From contig NC_080579.1 of NCBI RefSeq assembly GCF_029962835.1, forward strand, positions 79,253,959-79,317,958: a stretch of 64,000 nt of DNA, written 5' to 3'. The notes below the pieces were generated by a model that saw only the letters and a list, made by a program, of their open reading frames with translations, had not been told where the DNA came from and did no database searches. The stretch's first letter is position 1. Every line of letters begins with the position of its first letter. The stretch is from Magnolia sinica (Eukaryota; Streptophyta; Magnoliopsida; Magnoliales; Magnoliaceae). The position numbers were made by a program, and so were the translations under genes. Shown one piece after another: positions 54,238 through 64,000 of this stretch.

Positions 54238-54887
54238 TATTGGAAAACCGCACAGCTTACCCTTCTATGTGCAAATCAATGAGATTATTAATATAAAAGA
54301 TTTAGTTGATGAAAATCACTTCTAATACAAATAAGAAAAATATCAAACATGTAGAATGCAAGAGACACCAAGATTTTTTACGTGAAAAACCCTCCTGTGT
54401 GAAGAAAAAACCATAGGATCTAGTTTGGCACAATTCCATCATAATCACAATAATGGAAGTAAATCATCAAGAGACCTCTCTTGGATATCCTTCCTATATC
54501 ACCCAAAGGTGTATTACGAGCAACGTGAAAGAAAAGGATTTTCATCAACTAGCGATCGTATAAAATCCCTAACACAACCGTTAAAGAAGACAATCAAATG
54601 AACCAATGTTGTAGATGGAGCTTCACAGATTCAGATGTTGAGATTTTATGGTAAAAGGCTTTTTCTCTTCTTCTCTTACAAAAATCCAATTTTCTCTTCT
54701 TCTTCCTCATCTTTTCTTCAAGAATGAAAATCTCAAATGTTGCTTTAACTATCTTTAAGCAAAAGACCATTTTCTCTTATTTTAATTGATTGGCCAAAAG
54801 GCTAAAATACCCTCACACACGTGGCACTAAAATGCTACTTATGCCCACAAATGTGGGTCCCACTCAAAATGAGGAGGGACCCCAATA
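54238..54887 (-). repeat. 3' LTR of copia-3
   Basis: 650 bp. Direct repeat of 59544-60194. The first two bases after the duplication read TA and the last bases CCAATA, both changed from the TG...CA rule. Confidence 0.88.
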
Positions 54888-54900
54888 ATCTATCCCTCTT
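54888..54900 (-). other. Polypurine tract of copia-3
   Basis: The minus strand reads AAGAGGGATAGAT right before its 3' LTR, the expected place for plus-strand priming. Confidence 0.6.
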
Positions 54901-55653
54901 GACTCATGGGAGGGTTCCGTCATGTCCAAACCTGTCATGCTTCTATAAAACTCATGCTTGTCTCTAGGTAAGGCATTGGTTATCATATATGAACCATTCT
55001 TGTATTGAGAGAACGGCGGAATCACAGAGAGATGAATCTAGGATAACAATTAGATAACACCAAGCAAACACAAAGGAGAACACAACGATTTAACATGGAA
55101 AACCTTTTCGAGAAAAAATCAAGGCACAAAGCGACAAAAATTCACTATGAAAGCAAAAACCCAATTCAAACAACCTTAAATCTCACCCTTGCTCTACCCC
55201 TTTAAAACCCAAAAACTATTTAGAAACCTTTGGAATATATCTCAATCCTGTTTACTCCCATATTTATAGCCTATGGGAAAATCCCAAATAAAATTGGAAA
55301 CAAATTTCGTATATCCGGTGGATCCGCAAAATTCTGCGCAAAATGTTTGATGTCATCGAACATCCTTCGATATCATCGAAACTTATTCTTCGATGGCATC
55401 GAACTAACACCCAAACTGTCCAGAAAAAAAACTCAATTTTTCATAAAATCTCGATTGCATCAATCCAGTTTTGATGTCATCGAAGGTTCAATCGAACATC
55501 CATCAATGGCATCAAAAAAAGTGCCTAGATAGGTCAGCGACCAACTGGAGAAAATCCAAAAAATCTTAATGGGATCAAGCACTGTTTGATGCCATCGAAT
55601 GTGACATCTAACAAACTGTCGATGGTATCGACAGACCCTGTATCCGACTAGAT
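54901..55653 (-). repeat. LTR-like segment inside copia-3, origin unclear
   Basis: Lies between the broken end of copia-3 RNase H and its polypurine tract. It contains ACATGGAAAACCTTTTCGAG and AAGGCACAAAGCGACAAA, close to phrases in the LTR at 11613-12275, and an array of TTCGATGGCATCGAA-like motifs at 55330-55640. It could be a solo or partial LTR of another copia element that replaced the pol C-terminus, or the element's own long 3' region. No ends with a duplication were found. Confidence 0.45.
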
Positions 55654-58600
55654 TTAAGACATCAAATACAACATCTTGTTGGTATAGATCTTCTCAAGTT
55701 GTAGTAACTTTTCTTCAAGAGGATCCTGAATCCAATGATATCTAACATCTATATGCTTGGACTTGGAATGGAGACTTAGATTTTTACTAAAGTGGATGTC
55801 ACTCTGAATATCACAGTAAATAACATAACTATCTTTCATCAAGCCAAGTTCTTAAAAAAATCTCTTCATCGACAATATTTCCTTATAAGTTTTTGTCACT
55901 ACAATTTACTCAACTTCTTGAGTAGATAAGGCCACACATTTTTGTAACTTGAACTACCATAACACTGCTCCCCCTGCAAAACTAAGAATATTACCATGTA
56001 GACTTCTTGGAGTTAATGTTGCCTACCATATCTGCATTTGTGTAGCCTTCTAACACATGCTTACCACCTGCAAAGCATAAACACACCTTGGACAAGCCCC
56101 TAAGATATTTAAGAATCTATTTAACTACTTTTCAGTGCTTTTTGTCAGGATTTGTAAGAAATTTGCTAACAACACCAACTGCATGTACAATATCGAGCCT
56201 CGTGTATACCATAGCATACATCAAACTTCCTATTGCCGATGCATAGGAAACTTTCTTCATTTCTTCTTTTTATTTCTCACTTGAGGGACTTTGCTCACTT
56301 CTTAAATTGAAGTGACCTACAAGTGGAGAACCGACAGGTTTTGCCTTATCCATATGAAATCTTTCAAGCACTTTCTCAAAGTATCTTTCTTGTGATAACC
56401 AAAGTTTGCCGATCTTCCTATCACGAGAGAAATTCATGCTCAAAATTTATTTTTCGGGTCCTAAGTCCTTCATGGCAAAAGACTTACTTAACTCCTTTTT
56501 AAACATGTCAATTTTGTCATTATCTTGACCAACAATTAACACATCATCAACATTAAAAAAAAAAAAAAAAAGAATTACAAAATCAGTACCATTATAAATT
56601 TTCTTAGTAAAAACACAATGGTTTGAAGTGGTTCTTTTATACCCATGATCCACCATAAATGAATCAAACCTTTTGTCCCACTACATTGGGGCATGTTTTA
56701 ACCCATATAGGCTCTTCTTCAACTTGTAAATCATGTGCTCATTGCTTTTGACTTTAAAACCTTCTAACTGCTCCACATATATCTCTTCTTCCAAATCACC
56801 ATGAAAGAAAGTTGTCTTGACATCTAATTACTCAAACTCTAGATTCATGCCTGTAGCCAAACCCAATATGACCCATATGGATGACATTTTCACTATTGGC
56901 GAAAAAATCACATCAAAATCAATGCCTTTCTTTTGCCCAAATCCTTTCACATACAACCTTGCCTTGTACATTGGTTCTGAGTTCTTCTCTTCAGTCTTCA
57001 ATCTGAATACCCACTTATTCTTAAGTATTGTCTTGTCCTTTGGTAGCTTTACCAAGTTACATGTGTGGTTCTTATACAAAGGATCCATCTACTCTTGCAT
57101 AGCTCTTAACCACTCCCCTTTATATTCATCAGTTTAAGTTTCTTGATAGTTCTCAAGTTCACCCCCATCTATAAGCATGATAACTCATGAGGTGAGTACC
57201 TTTTGGGCAGTTGGCTCGCTCTAGTGGACCATCTTAAATGAGGCTCAACTGGTGGTTCTTGAGGGGGTTGTTATTCATGTTTAACATTACCAACCATTTC
57301 TTTTTTGCCCTGCGCATCTCTCCCATATCATGAGAGGAGGAGCTAGATCTACATCAATAAGATCATCAACACTAGGCTGGGGATTTTCAACTTTTTCAAA
57401 TTCTTCAATTGTTTGGTCTTCAAGAAAGATCACGCCCCTGCTTCTGATCACCTTCTTATCAATTGGATCCTATAACCTATAGCCAAATTTTTCATGTGCA
57501 TAACCCAAGAATATACACTATTTTTCTTTATCATCAAGGTTGGTTCGCTCATATTTGGGAACATGCACAAATGCTCAGCAACCAAACACCTTTTGGTGTT
57601 CATAGGAAACATCTTTTCTGGTTCATACCATTTCTGCAACATCTCCATTTTAAAGAGCTGAAGGAGATAGATTAATTAAGTAACAAGCGGTTTACATAGC
57701 TTCTTCCAAAATGATCTTGGCAATTTGGCTTATGAAAGCATACACCTGATTCTCTCCACAATAGTGTGGTTCATCCTTTCTGATACACCATTGTATTGTG
57801 GAGTATTGGGAATGAATTACTCATGTTGAATTCCGTGGCTTTTACAATACTGTACAAATGGCCCAATATATTTGCCACCACTATCTGTATGAATACACTA
57901 ACGATTCACCCATTTCCCTTTCTACCATAGAATGAAAATACCTGAACACATCCAAAACTTCAAGGCATATGCCCATACCTTTCTGGAAATATCATCTATA
58001 AAGGTAACAAAGTAAAAAAGCACTACCTAGAGTTTTCAGTTGTATGAGACCACGGGCACTAGAATAAACCTTCCAAAACATCTATTTTCTTTTGGGGAGG
58101 ATTTTGATGAAATGAAACTCTATGTTGTTTTCCAACTAAGTAATGAATGCAACTATTTAAAGGTATACCTTTTACATTTGGAAGGAGATGCTTCTTAGTG
58201 AGCATTTGTAGGCAATTCTCTCTCATATGACCCAACCGCTTGTGCCATAGATCAATAGAAGAATCATTCTCCATTGTATTCACCTCGGCCCTACATAATT
58301 ATGCTTGAGTCTTATATAGAGTGCAACACCTCTTGCCACTTGACACCACAAGAAACCCTTTTGTAAGTCGCCATCGGCCGCCACCAAAATGATTATTGAA
58401 GCCTTCTTCATCCAATCTTCCCGTAAAAATTAAATTAAGGTGAAGATTAGATGCATTCCTCACATCCTTAAGAACCAACATGCAACCAACATTGGCCTCA
58501 ACATGCGCATCACCCATCCCCACAATTTTTTAAGATCCATTATTACCCATCCTCTCAACAATAAAGTCCCCTGACTTGTAAGATGTGAAGAAGCTTTTAC

Positions 58601-59500
58601 AAGGAGTAGCGTGATATGAAGCATCGGTGTCAATGACCCAATATGTGTCTTGAGATGTAAAACTGAGACATGCTTGTTCACAACTCGATAAGACAATAAT
58701 ATCACCATCTGAGACAACCGTAGTTGTGTCATTTTCTTCTTGCTTTTCCTTCCCTTTTTCTTTCTTCTTCTTTTTATTGGTCTTTCAGCACTCATTTTGG
58801 TAGTGGCCTACCTTACCACAATTATAACAATCAACATCCTTTCTTGACTTGGACTTGCCTTTTGACTTTTCACGGTAGTGAGGTTTTTTGCTTTTGCTTT
58901 TCCCCCTATTTTTTATGACAAGAGCTTCTGATTGAGTTAAACCCAAGGATTTTTTTCTTGTTTCTTCATTCAACAACTGCTTGTTACTTAGCGCATTATA
59001 ATAACTCCATTTTGAGTGGAGTTACTTAGAGACACCACTAAGGTCTCCTAATATTCAGGCAAAAAACTAAGTAGTAAGGAGGCTTTCAACTCATCATTTA
59101 GCATCATCTTTATAGAAAAGTGTTGATTCACAATCTTTCATTCAAATGCTCCGCAATTGAGCTTCCTTCTTTATACTTCAAATTCACAAGCTTCGTAATC
59201 AATAAAGCCTTGTTACCCGTGGTTTTTCTCTCATAGAACCCTTCCAATTTCTTTCAAAGTGATTCTACTAAAGTTTCTGTAGACATATGATGAAAAATAA
59301 CCATTGCCAAATAAATCTAATAGCTTTCCGGTCTAGTTTCTTCCACTCATCATCGGTCATATGTTTTGGTTTGACCCCAACACCTTCAACAGGTATGTAC
59401 AAGTCCTTACAATACAATAAATCTTCCATCTTGGCTTTCCAAATCATCCAATTGTTTCCGTTCAAACTAACTATTCAACTTGTGCTTGCCTCCATGATTC
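55654..59500 (-). pseudogene. Copia-3 gag-pol remnant
   Basis: Minus strand, right to left. Gag start NGNNWMIWKAKMEDLLYC (about 59465) with an intact zinc knuckle CYNCGKVGHYQNEC (58785-58830). Protease WVIDTDASYHATP with DTD in place of DTG (near 58630). GAG-pre-integrase LWHKRLGHMRENCLQML (58283-58210). The integrase C-terminal part has GYAHEKFGYR and similar (57648-57448). RT KNKWVFRLKTEEKNSEP and KGIDFDVIFSPIVKMSS (57088-56828), and the active site has NVDD for YVDD near 56550. RNase H YCDIQSDIHFSKNLSLHSKS and HIDVRYHWIQDPLEEKLLQL (55842-55690). Interrupted by many stops and shifts. Confidence 0.88.
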
Positions 59501-59529
59501 ACACATAAAATAATTAGAACCAACCCAAA

Positions 59530-59541
59530 TCTCTGATGTCA
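59530..59541 (-). other. Primer binding site of copia-3
   Basis: The minus strand reads TGACATCAGAGA, matching 9 of 12 bases of the tRNA-iMet site TGGTATCAGAGC, and sits just inside the 5' LTR (59544-60194). This fixes the element as minus strand. Confidence 0.65.
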
Positions 59542-59543
59542 CT

Positions 59544-60194
59544 TGTTGGGAAACCATACAACTTTTCCTTATATGTGCAAATAAATGAGATTAACAATAT
59601 AAAAGATTTAGTGGATGAAAATCACTTCTAACACAAACAAGTAAATCATCAAACATATAGAATGCAAGAGACACCAAGATTTTTTACATGAAAAACCTCC
59701 AATGTGAAAGAAAAAACCATGGGACCTAGTCCGCCACAAATTTACTATAATCAAAATAATAGAAGTACAATCATCAAGAGACCTCTCTTGAATATATAAA
59801 CTACATCACCCAAAAGTGAATTACAAGTAATATGAAAGAAATGATTTCTCACCAACTAAGGATTGTAGAAAATCAACACAAACCTTGGAGAAGACGATCG
59901 AAGGAACCGGTATTGTGAATGGAGCTTCACGAACCCGAATGCAGAGATTATGGTGGTAGAAGGCTCTTGTTCTTCTTCTCTTGCAAACAATCTCATTTTT
60001 CTCTTCTTCTTTCTCCTTTTTTCTTCAAGAAAAAACTCCAAATGTTTCTCTAACTATCTCTAAGAAAAAGACCATTTTCTTTTATTTTAGTTGCTTAGCC
60101 AAAAAGGCCAAAATACCCTCACACACATGTGACACTAAAATGTTACTTAGCCCACACACGTGAGTCCCACTCAACATAAGGAGAGACCCCAACA
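59544..60194 (-). repeat. 5' LTR of copia-3
   Basis: 651 bp with intact TG...CA termini. It pairs with 54238-54887. CT/TC-rich stretch TTCTTCTTTCTCC near 60004 (purine-rich on the sense strand). Confidence 0.9.
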
Positions 60195-60199
60195 AAAAC

Positions 60200-60594
60200 A
60201 TCATGGTGTGCCCCCACATGGAAATGAAATCCCACCCTACTTGTAAATATGCATCAAGTTGTTTCTTTCGATGTGATTGACAATGACACACCCACCCCCA
60301 ACTGCGATTATAGTCTCATGGTCTTCATATTATTAAGTAAAGAAAAAAGTACCATAGATAAATAATCTCTACGAGTTGTAACATCAATTTTAGGGTTAGA
60401 AATATCAATCTTCAAATAAATACAAAAGTAAAAGGTTGGAAATGAAACTATTTTACCCATAAGAAGAGATTAAACCAAAATAAACAGAGAATTGATATCT
60501 ACACCAAACATGATTGATTTGCTTATGTTGTTTTTTTACGAGATTGGATCCATCATCCAATGCAAAAACTTTTTAGGATAACCTTAATGAATAA
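60200..60594. other. Rest of the family B repeat and A/T-rich DNA
   Basis: 60200-60290 is the continuation of the family B copy interrupted by copia-3. From 60290 the DNA is A/T-rich with no gene. Confidence 0.5.
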
Positions 60595-61010
60595 ATCAAG
60601 GTGTGATGCCCACTGTGATGTTTTCACGACATCTAAACCATCCATCATGTTCAGCCACTAATATTATCCATGTATACAAAAATCCATTAAATGAAAAACT
60701 CATATGGGCCATGCCCACCATTAAAAACCTTCCAAATCGTATGTGGTGCCCAATATGTTTGGTATATGCCATCTAATCCATTCAAAAGAAGCATCTAACA
60801 AGGATGAATTAAGACCTAAAAAAAGGGCCATTCAAAACTCAGGTGGGCCACACCTCATGATTTCAAAGGTTTTAGCCATTATTTTATATGGTGTAGCCCA
60901 TGGGAGTTTTGGGTCACTTGGATTTTTGGGATCCAAGGTTAACATTAGGCAAGGCATATGATGGATGGATTAGATGTCATTTAAAGATGATGATGAGCCC
61001 CCACACTTCG
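60595..61010 (+). repeat. Dispersed repeat family B copy
   Basis: GTGTGATGCCCACTGTGATG, ATCTAAACCATCCATCATG, ATATGGGCCATGCCCACC, TTAAAAACCTTCCAAATCG, GCCATCTAATCCATTC, AACTCAGGTGGGCCACACC, GGTTTTAGCCATTATTTTA, GGAGTTTTGGGTCAC. Full family order, no open frame of note. Confidence 0.7.
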
Positions 61011-61253
61011 ATTTTTACCTTAATACACCCTTCTTTTCTCTATAGATTCAGTGCAAACCATATTAAAATTGAATTTACATGGAGTGCAAGTACCAAAAAT
61101 AGTCAGTTTAAATCTAAATTCCCTGAGAAAATGATAGAAAAGTATTTACTCACCTTAACATGATTTTATAGTATATCCTATAGCACTAACACCAGGATGG
61201 ATGAGGAAAAATCTTCATCCGATGTCAAATACTGGCCATGATTTCTTGCTCAT
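61011..61253. other. Short A/T-rich stretch before copia-4
   Basis: No gene or clear repeat. It ends TTGCTCAT directly before the LTR start. Confidence 0.5.
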
Positions 61254-61936
61254 TGTATTGGGGTCCCTCCTCATATGGAGGTGGGACCCACATGTGTGAG
61301 CCTAAGTAATCTTTTATTCCTACATGTATAGCTTATGTAGTATTGCCTTTGCCATATGTGTGAGGGGTATTTTGGTCTTTTAGCAAGCAAGTAAAATAAG
61401 TTCTTTTATTTAGAGTTAGATAGAACAACATTTCAGGTTTTTATTTCTTAGAGAAAAAGATGAGAAAGAGAAGAAAAGAGTAGATTTTGTAAAAGAAGAA
61501 GATTAAGAGCCCTCTACTACTAAAATCTTTAAATCCGAATTCGTGAGGGTCTATCCACAATGCTGGTTTATTCGATTAACTTCTCCAAGGGTTGTATTGG
61601 GGATTTTCTACAATCCCTAGTTGGTGAGAAATTTTCTTTCTTTCAAGTTGCTTGTAATAAACCTTTGGGTGATGTAGTTGGGATATCCAAGAGAGGTCTC
61701 TTGATGATTGTACTTTCATTATTTTAATTATACTGGATTTGTGTAGGATTAGGTCCCGTGATTTTTCCTTTCACATCGAAGGGTTTTTCATATTAAAAAA
61801 ACCTAATGTCTCTTGCATTCAATATATTTGATGATTTGCTTGTTTGTATTAAAAGTGATTTTTATCCATTAAATCTTTTATATTATTAATCCCATTGATT
61901 TATACATAGAATGGAAAGTTATGTGGTTTCCCAACA
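61254..61936 (+). repeat. 5' LTR of copia-4
   Basis: TGTATTGGGGTCCC to GGTTTCCCAACA (683 bp), the reverse-complement counterpart of the copia-3 LTRs. The right bound is fixed by the primer site that follows. Confidence 0.85.
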
Positions 61937-61938
61937 GG

Positions 61939-61950
61939 TGGTATCGGAGC
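61939..61950 (+). other. Primer binding site of copia-4 (tRNA-iMet type)
   Basis: TGGTATCGGAGC matches the standard plant copia site TGGTATCAGAGC at 11 of 12 bases, two bases after the LTR. Confidence 0.85.
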
Positions 61951-61957
61951 TCCGGGT

Positions 61958-63997
61958 TTGAATGAAAATAATTGGATGATTTGAAAAATCAATTTGAAAG
62001 ATTTATTGTATTGCAAAGACTTGTATGTGCCTGTTAAAAGTTTTGGAGCAAAACTAAAAGATATAACCAATGTGAGTGGAATAAACTAGACCGAAAAGCC
62101 ATTGGGTTTATTCGGCAATGGTTGGATGATAGTGTCTTTCATCATGTGTTTACGAAAACCTTAGTACAATCACTTTGAAAGAAATTGGAAGGGTTGTATG
62201 AGAGAAAGCCCGCAGGCAATAAGGCTTTCTTGATTAGGAAGCTTATGAATTTGAAATATAAAGAAGGAAGCCCAATTGCAAAGCATTTGAATAAAATTCA
62301 AAGTATTGTAAACCAGTTCTCTTCTATGAAGATGATGTTATATGATAAGTTGTAGGATTTGTTACTTCTTAGTTCTTTACCCAACAGTTGGGAGATCTTA
62401 GTGGTGTCTCTAAGAAACTCTACTTCAGATGGAGCAGTTACAATGAGCCAAATAGCAAGTAGTTTATTGAATGAAGAAACAATATAAAAATCTTCAGGTT
62501 CCACTCAATCAGAAGGATTTGTCATGAAAAATTGAGGGAGAAGTGAAAGCACAAAACCTCACTACCGTGAGAAGTCAATAGGCAAATCCAATTTATTTTT
62601 TTTAAAGGATTTTAATTGCTATAATTATGGCAAGTTGGGTCATTATCATAATAAGTGTCAAAAGCTCAAAAAGAAGAAGAAGAAAGAAAAATGAAAAAAA
62701 ATGAAGAATGGAATTATACAACTGCGGTTGTTTCAGATTGTGATATTATTATCTTCTCAGGCTATGAACAAGCATGTCACAATTTCACTTATCAAGATAC
62801 AAACTGGGTCATTGACACCGGTACTTCATATCATGCTACTCCACGTAATGACTTCTTCACATCTTACAAGTCGAGGGACTTTGGTATTGTAAGGATGGGT
62901 AACATTAGATCTTTAAAAATTATAGGGATGGGTACAATGTGCATGTTGAGACCAATATTGGTTGCATGTTGGTTCTCAAAGATGTGAGACATGTACCCGA
63001 TCTCCGGCTTAATTTAATTTATACGAAAAGATTGGATAAAGAAGGCTATAACAATCACTGTGGTGGCAAACAGTGGAAGCTTACAAAAATCAAACATAAC
63101 TATACAAGGCCCAAGTGAACACAATAGAGAATGATTCTTCTATTGATCATGGCACAAGCAATTGGATCATATGAGCAAAAAGGGCCTATAAAACCTCGCT
63201 AAGAGGCAACTCCCCGACATAAAAGGTAGGCCTTTAAATAGTTGCATTCATTACTTGATTGGAAAACAATATAGAGTTTCATTTCATAAAAACCCCCCCA
63301 AAGAAAAATAGATGTTTTAGAATTAGTTTATTCTGACATTTGTAGTCTTATAAAAGTAAAAACTTTAGGCAGTACTTCTTACTTTGTTACTTTCATAGAT
63401 GATGCTTATAGAAATGTGTGGGCATATGCTTTGAAGACTAAAGATCAAGTCTTGGATGTGTTTAAGTATTTTTATGCTATAGTGGAAAGGGAAACAGGTA
63501 AATTGTTGAAGTGTATTAATTGCACAGATAATGGTGGCGAATATATTGGGCCATTTAAGTAATATCGCAAAGGCCATGAAATTCGACACAAGCAATCTAT
63601 TCCTAAAACTCCACAGCACAATTGTATAACAAAAAAAAAATGAATCACACTATTATGAAGAGAATCAAGTGTATACTCTCACATACCAAATTGTCAAAAT
63701 CATTTTGGAGAGAGGCTATGCAAATCACTTACTATTTAACTAACTTATCTTCTTCGACTATTTTTGAATGGAGATGTTGCAGAAAAAGTATGGACCAGGA
63801 AAGATGTTTCCTATGAATACCTAAAGGTATTTGGTTGCCAAGTATTTGTACATATTCCTAAAAATGAGCGGTCCAAACTTAATGACAAGGCAAAACAGTG
63901 CATCTTCTTAGGCTATGCAGATGAAAAATTCTTCTATATGTTGTGGGATCTAATTGACAAGAAAGTAATCAGAAACAGGGAAGTGGTCTTTGTTTAA
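61958..63997 (+). pseudogene. Copia-4 gag and partial pol remnant
   Basis: Gag starts as LNENNWMI with a stop where copia-3 has Trp, then KDLLYCKDLYVPVKSFG. The zinc knuckle near 62615 reads CYNYGKLGHYHNKC (second Cys changed to Tyr). Protease WVIDTGTSYHATPRNDF (near 62805) keeps DTG. GAG-pre-integrase around 63150 is broken, then LNSCIHYLIGKQYRVSFH. Integrase LVYSDICSLIKVKTLG, YFVTFIDDAYRNVWAYALKT and CTDNGGEYIGPFK (63325-63560) retain two of the catalytic Asp residues; the Glu region is damaged by an A-run near 63634. The last part (63764-63997) has VFGCQVFVHIPKNERSKLND, then a stop near 63995. Confidence 0.82.
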
Positions 63998-64000
63998 GAC

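Larger units (their letters stand above)
54238..60194 (-). mobile_element. Copia-3: complete, decayed Ty1-copia retrotransposon
   Basis: LTRs 54238-54887 and 59544-60194 share GTGCAAATCAATGAGATTA-type sequence, AATGCAAGAGACACCAAG, AGAGACCTCTCTTG and AAAATACCCTCACACAC. The right LTR has intact TGTTGGG...CCCCAACA ends (plus-strand reading); the left ends are mutated to TA and ATA. The duplication AAAAC is at 54233-54237 and 60195-60199. A primer site next to the right LTR and a purine tract next to the left LTR agree with minus orientation. Pol is broken. Copia-4 (61254 onward) is a relative in the opposite orientation. Confidence 0.9.
61254..64000 (+). mobile_element. Copia-4: 5' part of a Ty1-copia element, runs off the window
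   Basis: LTR, primer site, gag and the first part of pol are present in plus orientation; RT, RNase H and the 3' LTR lie beyond the edge. The LTR and gag are close relatives of copia-3 (shared AGAGAGGTCTCTTGATGATT, GAATTTGGATGATT-type gag start and YHNKC knuckle). Pol has stops and shifts, so it looks decayed. Confidence 0.85.

Noticed and set aside
1-64000. CRISPR arrays, bacterial operons, tRNA or rRNA genes, or a hidden defence system
   Set aside because: No regular repeat-spacer array, no cloverleaf or conserved rRNA core, and the content is typical plant nuclear repeat DNA with introns.

Overview
The window reads as nuclear DNA of a flowering plant: an intron-containing lipid-transfer-protein gene, plant-type LTR retrotransposons (Ty1-copia, Sirevirus-like, Tekay/Del-type Ty3-gypsy), plant TTTAGGG telomere-type repeats, and very many copies of small repeats built around GTGGGCCCCACCATGATG. 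A magnoliid or other plant with similarly repeat-bloated DNA is my guess; the sequence alone does not prove it. By far most of the window is repetitive. Only two host genes are visible: a complete three-exon GPI-anchored lipid transfer protein gene (42232-45620, +) and the first exon of a GDSL esterase/lipase gene (51432-51699, +).

Layout. 1-4831: repeats, including a probable Sirevirus-type LTR (about 1727-3463) and a full foldback element (4213-4758). 4832-11116: a complete but nonsense-riddled Ty1-copia element (copia-1) flanked by CCAGA. 11613-32485: a nested complex. A minus-strand copia (copia-2) was split by a Tekay/Del-like Ty3-gypsy element (12527-29186, target duplication AACCT). 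The 5' LTR of that gypsy element took in a 4.03-kb solo LTR of its own family (14151-18181, duplication TCACG), and its 5' LTR end, primer site and most of gag are missing, with the 3' end of a Sirevirus (18834-21533) in their place. 32486-36786: a foldback repeat and a minus-strand hAT transposase relic, itself split by a non-autonomous LTR element (33824-36383, duplication GTCTC). 36850-38398: a long hairpin, an interstitial telomere-like tract and a compound microsatellite. 39680-42124: small dispersed repeats, the last ending about 110 bp before the lipid-transfer-protein start codon. 42232-45620: the gene. 45621-51260: microsatellites, tandem repeats, a head-to-head array of a degenerate unit, and two copies of a MULE-like element with 9-bp duplications. 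51368-51699: GDSL exon 1 with a TATA box. 51747-64000: more small repeats, a complete minus-strand copia (copia-3, 54238-60194, duplication AAAAC) and the 5' part of a plus-strand relative (copia-4, from 61254 to the window edge).

The genes do not form a pathway or operon. The biology here is mainly the history of repeated insertion, recombination and decay. I found no tRNA, rRNA, CRISPR array or bacterial-type system, and no convincing unknown gene system. The most unusual items are the nested recombined gypsy locus, LTRs carrying arrays of short near-palindromic motifs, the head-to-head satellite at 47.8-48.5 kb, and the hairpin plus telomere-like tract near 37 kb.
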